Source: Lysinibacillus sp. BPa_S21 (GTDB taxonomy: Bacteria > Bacillota > Bacilli > Bacillales_A > Planococcaceae). From it: 64,000 nucleotides of DNA. The stretch covers positions 248,001 through 312,000 of the forward strand of contig NZ_JALIRS010000002.1 in NCBI RefSeq assembly GCF_023337795.1, in the 5' to 3' direction. How positions within the stretch are numbered: position 1 is the first letter of the stretch; every line of letters starts with the position of its first letter. Positions 1 through 7,955 of this stretch are shown here, in pieces. A program made the translations under genes and the position numbers. The notes below the pieces were generated by a model. The model saw only the letters and a program-made list of their open reading frames with translations. It was not told where the DNA came from and made no database searches.

Positions 1-801
1 TTTCACTTTGTTCTTAATGGCTTTATCCACCACAAGGGCTTGCTCAGAAGCGCATATCGTACCATAGTCAAACGTTTTACTATGAACAATTTGACTCACA
101 GCTTTTGCTATATTTGCACTCGAATGAATATATACCGGAACATTTCCAGGGCCAACACCATATGCCGGCTTACCGGAACTATAGGCTGCCTTCACCATTC
201 CTGGACCGCCTGTAGCCAAAATTAGGTCTGTATCTTTATGCTTCATTAATTCCTGTGCCGATGCAAGTGTGGGCTTCGTAATACAAGTAATGATTCCATC
301 CGGAGCCCCTGCCTTATTTGCCGCTTCCTTTAGAACTTTAGCAGCTTCGTTTGTACATTTAGCCGCCGATGGATGTGGACTAAAAACAATCGCATTTCTT
401 GATTTAACCGCAATTAATGCTTTAAAAATAACCGTTGACGTAGGGTTTGTAGAAGGGATAATACCTGCAACAACTCCAACTGGCTCGGCCGCTAACAGCA
501 ATTTCTTATCCTCGTCACGTGAAATGATCCCTACCGTCTTCTTATCCTTAATTGATTCATAGACATCCTTAGCAGAGAAGAGATTTTTAGTCATTTTATC
601 TTCCATTTTGCCATACCCTGTTTCATCAACCGCCATTGCTGCAAGTCTGCCAGCTTCTCTGATAGCAGCTTGGGTCATGCAGTGTACGATTTGATCAACC
701 TGGTCCTGTGTCATGTTTGCCATTGCCTTTTGTGCCACTTTAGCTAGTTTCAGATTTTCTCTAGCCTCTTGAATCGATTCAAGATCGGTATCTAGGTACA
801 T
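1..801 (-). CDS. CoA-acylating aldehyde dehydrogenase (EutE/PduP-like), cut by window edge
   Basis: Only the first 267 residues lie in the window; the frame is still open at base 1. The protein belongs to the aldehyde dehydrogenase superfamily, in the CoA-acylating branch that converts acetaldehyde, CoA and NAD+ to acetyl-CoA. The catalytic cysteine is visible as Cys250 in FDYGTICASEQ, and the cofactor-domain motifs PSTNPT and GGPGMV are intact. Its ATG shares one base with the stop of the BMC shell gene (TGATG), so the two are translationally coupled. The N-terminus starts directly in the catalytic fold and lacks the extra amphipathic helix that targets PduP or EutE to a shell. A targeting peptide could still lie at the unseen C-terminus. 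The substrate is inferred from PhnX upstream, which yields acetaldehyde. Confidence 0.9.
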   Translation of the reverse strand, partial: MYLDTDLESIQEARENLKLAKVAQKAMANMTQDQVDQIVHCMTQAAIREAGRLAAMAVDETGYGKMEDKMTKNLFSAKDVYESIKDKKTVGIISRDEDKKLLLAAEPVGVVAGIIPSTNPTSTVIFKALIAVKSRNAIVFSPHPSAAKCTNEAAKVLKEAANKAGAPDGIITCITKPTLASAQELMKHKDTDLILATGGPGMVKAAYSSGKPAYGVGPGNVPVYIHSSANIAKAVSQIVHSKTFDYGTICASEQALVVDKAIKNKVK

Positions 802-1307
802 CACTTATCGCCGCCTTTCCCTGCTTGGAACTTTAATATTAATTGTAGTAACTCCTCTTTTCTCGATTTTGCTATTTCATCTGGCGATAACAGAAAACCT
901 TCAAAGGAGTTTGCTATTTCTCTAAGCTCCTGCAAATTCTTTTTATTTAGATCTCGGTAGTTTGTATCATTAGTAGCAGTGAAGTCTTGTGACTCTTGTT
1001 TAACCGTTTTTTGCTTTTCTGCTACTAGAACCGGAAACAACATTTGGATCACATGATCGTCCGGCCTAGGAATAACATGTGAGTGGCGATGCTGACCAAC
1101 TCTTTTGGCAGTTTCTGTTCCCACATCGACAGCACTTTTCACCGACGCTACATCACCAATGATATATATCGTCACAATCCCCGAGTCCGCTTTCTGAAAC
1201 GTGGTAACGTTCACATCTGCAGCCTTGGCAGCAGCATCTGCAGCAGCCACCATTGCCGGAAAACCAATAGTCTCGACCATTCCCAGTGCATAGGCATGTT
1301 TTTTCAA
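801..1307 (-). CDS. Bacterial microcompartment shell protein with C-terminal extension
   Basis: Residues 3 to about 85 form one BMC domain of the hexamer-forming EutM/PduA type, with the family opening ALGMVETIGFPAMVAAADAA and the later GDVASVKSAVDVG. Such proteins tile the facets of protein-walled organelles. This one is 168 residues rather than the usual 90-100. After a polar linker it ends in a charged helical stretch (NLQELREIANSFEGFLLSPD then KSRKEELLQLI) that resembles SAP or Rho-N type helix-extension-helix folds; that comparison is by eye. The start is TTG at 1307, preceded by GAGGTGAGAG. A frame-shifted overlapping ORF up to 1344 was rejected because it breaks the BMC domain. It sits 54 bp downstream of phnX on the same strand and is coupled to the aldehyde dehydrogenase. 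Confidence 0.92.
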   Translation of the reverse strand: MKKHAYALGMVETIGFPAMVAAADAAAKAADVNVTTFQKADSGIVTIYIIGDVASVKSAVDVGTETAKRVGQHRHSHVIPRPDDHVIQMLFPVLVAEKQKTVKQESQDFTATNDTNYRDLNKKNLQELREIANSFEGFLLSPDEIAKSRKEELLQLILKFQAGKGGDK

Positions 1308-1360
1308 CTACTCTCACCTCTCCACCTCTCGGCAACTTATTCATTTATTAATAAGTATGT

Positions 1361-2170
1361 TTAATCCCCATTAGCTAAACGCTGGTTAATCTTCGGAATT
1401 AATTGATCCAATTCTCCGATACTATTAATGACATAATGAGCACCCGCATCTTTAAATCTTTTCGTAACAACTTCGAGCATTTTTGCAAGTGTATCAGGGT
1501 CAAGCGCATTTACTTCATGTTCTTTAAGCCCAAGTTCACTGCCGCCCTTAAGAATTCCAACACTCCAGGCACCGGCATTGACGCCCTCTTTAATATCACT
1601 GATGGTATCGCCCACTTTAATGATGTGTTTCATTGGATAAACACCAAGATTCATGGCATTCTGATAACACATCCATGGATACGGTCTTCCCGCTGGAACA
1701 TCACTTGGGGTAATCATAAAGTCTGGGGCATACCCTTGCTTTTTCGCTTCAGGAGCGACAACGTCCATCATTTCAGCTGTGTATCCAGTAGTGGAACCGA
1801 TTTTGATTCCTTGTCTCCTTAACCTTTCTACCAGTTCTATTGCACCAGGTATTGGCGTACAATAGTTACGTAGGATTGAGAACAACATAGGTTCGAAGTC
1901 AGCATATAGGTCATCGACATCTTTCTTTTCTGGTAATCGGCCAAACTTTTCTTTCCAAAGCTGTGCAATTCGGTCCATCTGACACATCGTATTAATATGA
2001 TCCCACTTTAACAGCCCCATCGGAGCCCGTGCTTCCTCATCTAAAACTTCGATTCCTCTTTTTCTGAAAATCTCCAAAAAAACATCCAATGGTGCAAAAC
2101 AACCATAGTCTACAGTGGTGCCTGCCCAGTCAAAAATAACAGCTTCAATCTGGGGAGTTTGATTTCCCAA
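1361..2170 (-). CDS. phnX: Phosphonoacetaldehyde hydrolase (phosphonatase)
   Basis: A HAD-superfamily phosphonatase that cleaves the carbon-phosphorus bond of phosphonoacetaldehyde to acetaldehyde and phosphate. Motif I is FDWAGTTVDYG with nucleophile Asp14. The Schiff-base lysine is Lys55 in MGLLKWDH. STTGYT gives motif II, and VGDTISDIKEG is the acidic motif. At 269 residues it has the normal full length and closely matches Bacillus phosphonatases. The start is TTG at 2170 with GGAGGG about 9 bases upstream; no ATG fits. It forms the second step of AEP breakdown with PhnW. Acetaldehyde released here is the likely substrate of the dehydrogenase two genes downstream, with the shell protein between them. 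No obvious shell-targeting extension is present at either end. Confidence 0.95.
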   Translation of the reverse strand: MGNQTPQIEAVIFDWAGTTVDYGCFAPLDVFLEIFRKRGIEVLDEEARAPMGLLKWDHINTMCQMDRIAQLWKEKFGRLPEKKDVDDLYADFEPMLFSILRNYCTPIPGAIELVERLRRQGIKIGSTTGYTAEMMDVVAPEAKKQGYAPDFMITPSDVPAGRPYPWMCYQNAMNLGVYPMKHIIKVGDTISDIKEGVNAGAWSVGILKGGSELGLKEHEVNALDPDTLAKMLEVVTKRFKDAGAHYVINSIGELDQLIPKINQRLANGD

Positions 2171-2255
2171 AACACGAACCCTCCTTTTTCGGCACTAATA
2201 TAACACACGCTAGAGTATCTGCTTCCCGGCATGCAAACGCTATTATTAGTTCTTT

Positions 2256-2937
2256 TTAGTTAGTAGAAACAACCATTTTCTCCCTATTATTCTCGGAAAG
2301 AATAACTGCTCCCTGATTGTTACTTTTTATAGAAACAATCTCTTCGTGAATATGAATTCCTCGTTTCTTTAGTGCTTCAAAAATCATCGTTGGTTCAAAC
2401 GCATCCTCCGGAATTAAGATTCCAGTCTTTTCAACTAGTCCCTTTGCGATGATTTCTGTCGCAATTGCCATTGGAATTTTTACGTTCCTCGTATAGGCTC
2501 TTAATTTTTTCCCAGCCCTTAACGGATCCGTCACTTGCGGGATGTGTATGATAAAGGACGTGGCGTTTTTTAATGCCATCCTCTTTCCCCACTATCTCAA
2601 TATGTAGGGAGTAACCGTACGTTTGTGTTTCTTGTCCTTCCTTGGATTGAATAAGATATTCACCAATCACATCCATTACACCGACACTTTTACTCCATTG
2701 ACAGAGACTTTCGGATTACTTTAATTTCCGTAATCATACAAAGCACTGACGAGCTGCAGTATTTTGCTTCGGCCATGTACCACGGACTTCGATTAAATTA
2801 ATCCCTTTACAACTTGAAGCCCGATTTCTTCATTGAAGTCACCTATGGTAATCACTTCAAACTCCGAATGGTTCAACAAGATCCAAAACGGCTTCTCTGC
2901 ATATTCTGCCAGCTCCACCTAAACAAAAGACATTCAC
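2256..2937 (-). pseudogene. Decayed saccharopine dehydrogenase-like gene
   Basis: A GTG at 2937 with a good AGGAGG site opens a Rossmann-like start (VNVFCLGGAGRICREAVLDL), but frame shifts and stops follow within about 40 codons. The C-terminal part survives in two overlapping frames, 2676 to about 2520 and about 2560 to 2256. It holds phrases typical of the saccharopine dehydrogenase family C-terminus (YGYSLHIEIVGKEDG, then IPMAIATEIIAKGLVEKTGI). The middle of the gene, several hundred bases, is missing. It is a remnant with one large internal deletion and at least one frameshift. Its position between the regulator and phnX suggests it once belonged to the AEP gene set. Its former role is unknown. 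Confidence 0.7.
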
Positions 2938-3076
2938 GCATCACCCTCCTAAATATTTAAAATATTCACTCAATTTATGAGTTGAATTGATTATATCACA
3001 GGTAAATTGGTTTGTCTTGGTTTTTATTGGTTTTACTGTCCGTTTTTTAAAAAAAATTTTTTCATCCTTAAATCTA

Positions 3077-3090
3077 CCAACCAAAACCAA
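3077..3090. promoter_or_regulatory. TTGGTTTTGGTTGG motif, copy 1 (inverted)
   Basis: CCAACCAAAACCAA here is the exact reverse complement of the 14-mer at 7409-7422. The flank at 3007-3034 holds three more TTGGTTT-like units in the other orientation. It lies upstream of the decayed dehydrogenase and phnX, where a promoter would be expected. It is a candidate operator for the locus regulator; no protein is assigned from sequence alone. Confidence 0.4.
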
Positions 3091-3100
3091 CTTTCGTAAT

Positions 3101-3140
3101 AAAAAAAAGCCATACTCTCGATATATTCGTAGAATATGGC
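3101..3140 (-). terminator. Rho-independent terminator after the MgtC-like gene
   Basis: On the minus strand, GGCCATATTCTA pairs imperfectly with the region before AGAGTATGGC, followed by eight T. It sits 16 bp past the stop of the MgtC-like gene, so it would end the upstream transcript before the phnX segment. Confidence 0.65.
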
Positions 3141-3155
3141 CATTTATTTATTTCG

Positions 3156-3719
3156 TTATCCAGGATTCCTTTGGAGCGTCCGTTTTTGCTCATTTTCATC
3201 AACAGTTGCTAAATGCTTACTTTCAATCTGCTTAGTTTCAATCAGCCTACTTTCAATCTGCTTACTTTCAATCAACTGGCTGATTTTCGCAAGTAGGAAG
3301 GTAATTAGCACAGATGCAAAAACAATCCCATAAAAACCAGCTCCTATTCCAATTCCCACGCCGCCGACAAAGAATACCATAGCTGCGGACGTCAATCCTT
3401 TTACCTGAAGGCCGTCCTTCAAAATCAGACCGGCCCCTAAGAAACCAAGCCCAGATACAATCTGCGCCGTTAGACGCATCGGATCCATCCGGTTATTTAT
3501 GTGAGAATCGCTAAAAACCTCGGCACTGTAAATTGAAACAATCGTAATGAGCGTACACGATACAGAAACATAGGTGAACGTTTTTAGACCCGCTGGTTTA
3601 TTTTTAGCACTTCGGTCCCAGCCGATGAACATCCCAAGAAGTGCACTTATCACAAGACGCATATATACTTCAATGTTTTTCCATAAATGTTCTTCGTAGA
3701 ACAGTCCTAAGTGGTCCAT
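3156..3719 (-). CDS. MgtC/SapB family inner-membrane protein
   Basis: Predicted multi-span membrane protein of the MgtC/SapB family. The family signature is clear: RLVISALLGMFIGWDR, then RLTAQIVSGLGFLGAGLILK and GLTSAAMVFFVGGVGIGIGAG. About four or five hydrophobic segments cover residues 18-145. MgtC proteins are linked to magnesium homeostasis and membrane-potential control in other bacteria; the role here is not evident. The tail (about 148-187) is hydrophilic and carries pentapeptide repeats of the form IESKQ encoded by 15-bp DNA repeats. It lies between the DeoR regulator and the phnX half of the AEP locus and may be a passenger gene. Confidence 0.85.
   Translation of the reverse strand: MDHLGLFYEEHLWKNIEVYMRLVISALLGMFIGWDRSAKNKPAGLKTFTYVSVSCTLITIVSIYSAEVFSDSHINNRMDPMRLTAQIVSGLGFLGAGLILKDGLQVKGLTSAAMVFFVGGVGIGIGAGFYGIVFASVLITFLLAKISQLIESKQIESRLIETKQIESKHLATVDENEQKRTLQRNPG
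3217..3276 (-). repeat. 15-bp tandem repeat, four units, inside the MgtC-like gene
   Basis: Four consecutive 15-bp units (3217-3231, 3232-3246, 3247-3261, 3262-3276), with unit TTACTTTCAATCTGC and one to three changes per unit. They encode the cytoplasmic-tail pentapeptide IE(S/T)KQ or close variants. The repeat keeps frame, so copy-number change would only alter tail length. Confidence 0.85.
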
Positions 3720-3764
3720 TCCCTTCCCCCTTTACAGGCAGCCTTTTGCCTATAGTGCGGAGAG

Positions 3765-4580
3765 TCACATTGAAGATGATTCCGTTTGATCCGCCACCAG
3801 CCATTTCACATTATTTTCTTGAAGACTATGCTCCCAATCCTTTGGGTATGGCTGATCACAAATCACCATACTAATGTCTTTCAGGTCTGCCATTTTAAAA
3901 TTTGCACGTTTGCCAACTTTTGAATAATCAATTAGTAAAATTGATTTACTAGCATGTTCAATTAGTTTTTTCGTAATCATTCCCTTAGAATAATCAAACC
4001 CGGTTATCCCGTCATCTTTTGAAAATCCATCTGCAGAAATAAAATACTTATCTACGTAAATATTATCAAGCATTTCCATCGTAAATCCTCCGGTAACTCG
4101 ATGATGTACTGTATTAATTTCACCGCCAAGGATAAAAATCTTTCCCGTAAAGATATTTTGCTGACTTAACTCAATCAGTACGGAAAGGGCATTAATTGAT
4201 GTTGTAAAAATGGTTAGATTTCGTTTTTTTCGCAGATTTTTTACTAATTGCAATGGCGTACTGCCATCATCAATCGCGATTACATCGTTATCATTAATTA
4301 GATCTGCCGCCATTTCACCAATACGTTTCTTTTCATCAGAATGGATAACTTCACGTTCTAATGTAGAAGGCTCCTCATTAAAGAATGAAATATTAATAGC
4401 TCCGCCATAAACTTTTTTGAGCTTTTCCTCTTGGTGTAATTCATCTAAATATTTTCGGATGGTCTCTGTAGAAACCTCTAAAGCTTTGGCAAGTTCACGT
4501 ACTTTAACCTTCCCTTTGACCTCTATTTGTTCTAATATTTTCCTTTTTCTTTCTTCTCCCGCTAGTGACAAAACCTTCAC
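3765..4580 (-). CDS. DeoR-family transcriptional regulator
   Basis: 271 residues with an N-terminal winged helix (about 8-60; RKRKILEQIEVKGKVKVREL then TETIRKYLDEL) and a DeoR C-terminal sensor domain (about 75-260). The motifs DDGST and TTSIN are present in the sensor domain, and VDKYFISADGFSKDDGITGF is its usual late block. Such regulators usually repress sugar or metabolite catabolic genes and respond to a phosphorylated intermediate. It lies 135 bp downstream of phnW and ahead of the shell and PhnX genes, so it is the natural candidate regulator for the AEP locus. The start is uncertain: GTG at 4580 or a TTG three codons later that is better spaced from GGGGTGAAGG. Confidence 0.88.
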   Translation of the reverse strand: MKVLSLAGEERKRKILEQIEVKGKVKVRELAKALEVSTETIRKYLDELHQEEKLKKVYGGAINISFFNEEPSTLEREVIHSDEKKRIGEMAADLINDNDVIAIDDGSTPLQLVKNLRKKRNLTIFTTSINALSVLIELSQQNIFTGKIFILGGEINTVHHRVTGGFTMEMLDNIYVDKYFISADGFSKDDGITGFDYSKGMITKKLIEHASKSILLIDYSKVGKRANFKMADLKDISMVICDQPYPKDWEHSLQENNVKWLVADQTESSSM

Positions 4581-4599
4581 CCCATATAAATATTTCCAC

Positions 4600-4683
4600 T
4601 ATAATATTAGACTAGTTCACCATGAAAATGATAGGAACAACGATAGTTACTTCTTTTTCGTCTAGACCTATATTAATATTATA
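4600..4683. promoter_or_regulatory. AT-rich inverted repeat in the phnW-deoR spacer
   Basis: TATAATATTA (4600-4609) and TAATATTATA (4674-4683) are exact inverted arms around a 64-base loop in the spacer between phnW and the DeoR gene. It may be a promoter or operator for the regulator. AT-richness makes chance pairing likely. Confidence 0.25.
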
Positions 4684-4715
4684 GAGGAAGATAAAGGTAT
4701 GTTGCCAGTGATTAC

Positions 4716-5849
4716 TTAATTTTCTAGTACAGGATTGAGCCAATATCTGCTTGTTTCAATTGCCTTCAATAATCCTTCAACATCCGCTAGATGAACATCC
4801 CCGATATTTCCAATCCTGAACGTATCCATATCAGAAACTTTTCCAGGGTAGATCACGTAGCCTTTTTCCTTGAGTTTGCTATAGAAGGTTGAGAATTCAA
4901 AATTTTCTGAATTCGGATAGTAGAATGAAGTAATAATTGGTGATTGCAGCTCATTTGCAAGGATTGGTTCAATACCCAATTCTCTCATTCCTTCTGACAA
5001 GACTTTTTGATTATTCATGTATCTTGCCGCCCGCTCTTTAATGCCGCCTTCCTCATCTAATTCCTTTAAAGCTTGTGCAAAAGCTCTTACAACATGGGTC
5101 GGTGAAGTGAAGCGCCATTTGCCATTTTGCTCCTCCATTGTTTTCCATTGGTCATAGAGGTCAAGAGAGATTGATCTTGCATTTTGGGAGCACTTCTCAA
5201 ATTCATCCTTTTTAACAACGGCAAAGCCAAAGCCTGGAACTCCCTCAATACACTTATTGGCACTGCTGATAATATAATCTATTTTTAATTCATCAATATC
5301 CATTTCTACGCCGCCAAAGCTGCTCATCGCATCAACAATATAGACTTTATTATAACGCTTAACGATTTCACTAACCTTCTCAATCGGGTTCAGCATTCCC
5401 GTTGTAGTTTCACAATGAACAATGGCTACATGCGTGATGTCTGGATCCCTTTCCAGCTGGTCTGTTAGCCGGTTCAAATCTAAAGCCTCAACCTCACCGC
5501 TGGCAAGTACCACTGTATTAATGCCCAGTTTCGAAGAGATTTTTGCAATTCGATGACCATATACCCCATTTGCAATAACTAGAAGCTTTCCATCCTTAGG
5601 CAGGACTGTACCAATTACTGATTCTACACTAAAAGTACCGCTTCCCTGCATTAATACGGCTGAATATTTATCAACAGCTTTTGTAGCAAGTGAAACAAGC
5701 TTACTCCTTACACCCTGTACGATATTGTTATAGTCATCGTCCCATGTACACCAATCTTTCATCATCGCTAGTTTAACCGTACCCGTTGTCGTTAATGGTC
5801 CTGGTGTTAATAATAGGTATGGGTTGTTCGTGACATCCTTCATATTCAT
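4716..5849 (-). CDS. phnW: 2-aminoethylphosphonate:pyruvate transaminase
   Basis: PLP-dependent class V aminotransferase, 377 residues, full length. It transfers the amino group of AEP to pyruvate, giving phosphonoacetaldehyde and alanine. Family marks are [14 protein letters not shown] at the start, the substrate-site segment [23 protein letters not shown], and the PLP lysine in [15 protein letters not shown]. The C-terminal [18 protein letters not shown] is typical of PhnW. The ATG at 5849 has GGAGG nine bases upstream. It follows the transporter gene by 41 bp and almost certainly shares its transcript. It makes the substrate for PhnX. Confidence 0.95.
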   Translation of the reverse strand: MNMKDVTNNPYLLLTPGPLTTTGTVKLAMMKDWCTWDDDYNNIVQGVRSKLVSLATKAVDKYSAVLMQGSGTFSVESVIGTVLPKDGKLLVIANGVYGHRIAKISSKLGINTVVLASGEVEALDLNRLTDQLERDPDITHVAIVHCETTTGMLNPIEKVSEIVKRYNKVYIVDAMSSFGGVEMDIDELKIDYIISSANKCIEGVPGFGFAVVKKDEFEKCSQNARSISLDLYDQWKTMEEQNGKWRFTSPTHVVRAFAQALKELDEEGGIKERAARYMNNQKVLSEGMRELGIEPILANELQSPIITSFYYPNSENFEFSTFYSKLKEKGYVIYPGKVSDMDTFRIGNIGDVHLADVEGLLKAIETSRYWLNPVLEN

Positions 5850-5890
5850 TTCTTTATTCCTCCCTAATAGTAGAATTTTATTTATTTAAA

Positions 5891-7213
5891 CTATTCATAA
5901 AGTGCCGGGTTAAACTCTTTTTTCATGTTTTCTTGTTCTTTTTCGTTCAGATTTTTCATTAATCTCACGCAAATTAGTGACATAACCCCAAGTAGCATCA
6001 AATAAATCGCTGCCGGAAGCCAAGAACCGTGAAAGGCTGCTACTAATGATGTGGCGATGAGCGGTGCAGTGCCGCCAAAAATAGCTGCCCCTAATTGATA
6101 CCCTACCGAAATACCGGTATAGCGAACTTCTGCACGGAACATTTCAGAGAACATCGTTCCTAATACCGCAGTGATAACGGACCATATTCCATACCCAATC
6201 ATTACAGCAATCGTTAGTAGAAGGATCGATTTCTTTGAAAGTAAGAAGAAATATGGAATCGAGAATAAAATTACTCCCAGGGTACCTCCATAGAATACCT
6301 TTTTTCGTCCAACACGGTCCGATAACGTACCCATTAATGGAATCATTACTAATGAAATCAAAGTCCCAATTGTAACGGCATTTAAGACAGGTCCCTCAGG
6401 CATTTTCAACGTATTGGTCGCATAAGAAACTCCAAATGTCGCAAACATATAAAACGGTGCAGTTTCAATTGCCTTCGCTCCAGTTGTTAAGATGATTTCC
6501 TTCCAGTGATATTTAAAGGTATCAGCAATTGGAAGTTTTGAAACTGCCCCTTCATCCTTTGCTTTTTGGAAATCTGGGGTTTCCTCTAAACCATTTCGAA
6601 TCCATAAACCAATGAAAACCAATAACAGACTTCCCACAAATGGGACCCGCCAGCCCCAAGTTAAAAATTGGGCATCCGGTAATAATCTTAATAATGCCAT
6701 CGTTGCTGTGGCTAAAATCATCCCGACTGCTGCCCCCATCATAGGAACACTTCCAGCAAAACCGCGTTTCTTTTCTTCGGAATATTCGACAGCCAACAAA
6801 ACGGCTCCGCCCCATTCACCGCCAACTGCAATTCCTTGAATCAGCCTTAACACCACTAGCAGGATGGGTGCCCAAACTCCAATTGAATCGTAAACTGGTA
6901 AAAAGCCGATTAAAGCTGTGCTAATCCCCATAATTCCGAGAGTATAAACAAGTGATTTCTTTCTTCCAACTTTGTCGCCGATGTGACTGAAGATCACGCC
7001 GCCAAGCGGACGGAAGAAATAAGGAATTCCAAATGATGCTAATGCAATTAAAAGACCGACGGTTGGAGTGAAATTAGGGAAAAAAAGCTTGTTAAATACA
7101 AGGGCTGCGACCGTTCCATATAAAAGGTAGTCATAATATTCGATGGAACTGCCAATTAAACTTCCAATTAACGCTTTAGTCCTTACCTTCTTTGTTTGTT
7201 TGTTTGCTGACAT
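5891..7213 (-). CDS. MHS-family MFS transporter, candidate AEP permease
   Basis: 440-residue major facilitator protein with 12 predicted membrane spans. The metabolite:H+ symporter (MHS) branch is shown by GSSIEYYDYLLYG at the start, GDKVGRKKSL in the first cytoplasmic loop, RLIQGIAVGGEWGGAVLL in span 5 and DRVGRKK in the second half. MHS proteins carry small organic acids and zwitterions such as citrate, ketoglutarate, proline or betaine with protons. It is the first gene of the phnW transcript, so AEP uptake is a reasonable inference, but the substrate is not readable from sequence. An ATG at 7213 follows GGAGG. Tandem cre-like boxes lie just upstream. Confidence 0.88.
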   Translation of the reverse strand: MSANKQTKKVRTKALIGSLIGSSIEYYDYLLYGTVAALVFNKLFFPNFTPTVGLLIALASFGIPYFFRPLGGVIFSHIGDKVGRKKSLVYTLGIMGISTALIGFLPVYDSIGVWAPILLVVLRLIQGIAVGGEWGGAVLLAVEYSEEKKRGFAGSVPMMGAAVGMILATATMALLRLLPDAQFLTWGWRVPFVGSLLLVFIGLWIRNGLEETPDFQKAKDEGAVSKLPIADTFKYHWKEIILTTGAKAIETAPFYMFATFGVSYATNTLKMPEGPVLNAVTIGTLISLVMIPLMGTLSDRVGRKKVFYGGTLGVILFSIPYFFLLSKKSILLLTIAVMIGYGIWSVITAVLGTMFSEMFRAEVRYTGISVGYQLGAAIFGGTAPLIATSLVAAFHGSWLPAAIYLMLLGVMSLICVRLMKNLNEKEQENMKKEFNPALYE

Positions 7214-7251
7214 AAATAACCTCCTTTACTAGTTAAAAAGTGAATTTTTTG

Positions 7252-7265
7252 TAGAAACGCTTACT
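7252..7265. promoter_or_regulatory. cre-like box, proximal copy
   Basis: TAGAAACGCTTACT matches the CcpA-binding cre consensus TGWAARCGYTWNCW at 12 of 14 positions. It sits 39 bp upstream of the transporter ATG, where binding would block transcription. Confidence 0.5.
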
Positions 7266-7298
7266 TGGTACCGTTACTAATTGAAAAGTGGATTTTAG

Positions 7299-7312
7299 TG
7301 AAAACGCTTACT
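7299..7312. promoter_or_regulatory. cre box, distal copy, full consensus match
   Basis: TGAAAACGCTTACT fits the cre consensus TGWAARCGYTWNCW at all 14 positions. This predicts CcpA-mediated carbon catabolite repression of the transporter-phnW unit, consistent with AEP serving as a carbon source. Confidence 0.65.
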
Positions 7313-7408
7313 TGGTACCGTTAAATTTAGAATACCATCTTTTCTGAAAATTGTGAATAGTTTTTTCTGCATTTTTTTGTTTTTGCTTTGCTTTATTCAT
7401 TTTTTGTA

Positions 7409-7422
7409 TTGGTTTTGGTTGG
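7409..7422. promoter_or_regulatory. TTGGTTTTGGTTGG motif, copy 2
   Basis: Exact 14-mer, inverted relative to the copy at 3077-3090. It lies about 200 bp upstream of the transporter gene, beyond the cre repeats. Its presence ahead of both halves of the AEP locus suggests a shared operator. Confidence 0.4.
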
Positions 7423-7454
7423 TTTTAAAGACTTTTTAATTATTTAGCTGAAAT

Positions 7455-7855
7455 TCACAGTATTATGGAAATGATTGATAGCCACTTTACATAACTGATT
7501 TTCTCATTCAACCAGGCAATTCCAATAATAGCTGCAAAAACAATACTAATTTCTCTAATAGCTGCCACATAGGTCACTAGGGTGGTTTCCATAGCATATA
7601 CAGCAAGGGCATTGGAAATAAAGACAAATAAGCCGCCAATAAATAGCTTGAGCAGGTATTTTTTCACTAAGGAAACTTCAATTTTCTCTATTCGGTCAAT
7701 CATGTATTTACCAACAAACACTCCCGCATATACAAAGATTTAAATAATATACCGGACATTAGAGCAGCATCCATTCCGTCCAGGACACCGCTTAAAGCGA
7801 AAAAAGTTCCCGTCAGAAACACCCATTTTAAGTTAACATCATTTAATCGAAACAT
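7455..7855 (-). pseudogene. EamA/DMT-family transporter remnant
   Basis: An ATG at 7855 opens a short frame (MFRLNDVNLKWVFLTGTFFA, then ALSGVLDGMDAA) that goes out of frame near 7745. An 88-codon frame (7721 to 7455) then carries YAMETTLVTYVAAIREISIVFAAIIG and the ending IAWLNEKISYVKWLSI, typical of the end of EamA drug/metabolite transporters. EamA proteins usually have about 290 residues and ten spans; only about 130 residues remain here. It is an internally deleted and frameshifted remnant. Confidence 0.7.
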
Positions 7856-7907
7856 TTATAAGGTCCCTTTAACCCTATAGTTCATACGCATGCCGAGCAC
7901 ACATCAA

Positions 7908-7950
7908 AAAAGCTGACCTAATTGTTAAAATTAGGTCAGCTTTATTTTTT
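7908..7950 (-). terminator. Strong hairpin terminator for the VWA/SLH gene
   Basis: AAAGCTGACCTAATT pairs with its complement across a five-base loop and is followed by a T-rich tract on both strands. It lies just past the stop of the 967-residue surface protein gene and may act in both directions. Confidence 0.85.
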
Positions 7951-7955
7951 GTCTA

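Larger units (their letters stand above)
7233..7323. repeat. Tandem direct repeat (two units, 47-bp period) with the cre boxes
   Basis: Two adjacent units, about 7233-7276 and 7281-7323. The last 22 bases of each unit (7255-7276 and 7302-7323) are identical and the rest are similar. Each unit carries one cre-like box and a GGTACC. This looks like a duplicated operator upstream of the transporter-phnW unit. Confidence 0.85.

Noticed and set aside
1083..1364. Plus-strand frame opposite the BMC shell gene
   Set aside because: It is a shadow of the shell gene and has no ribosome site.
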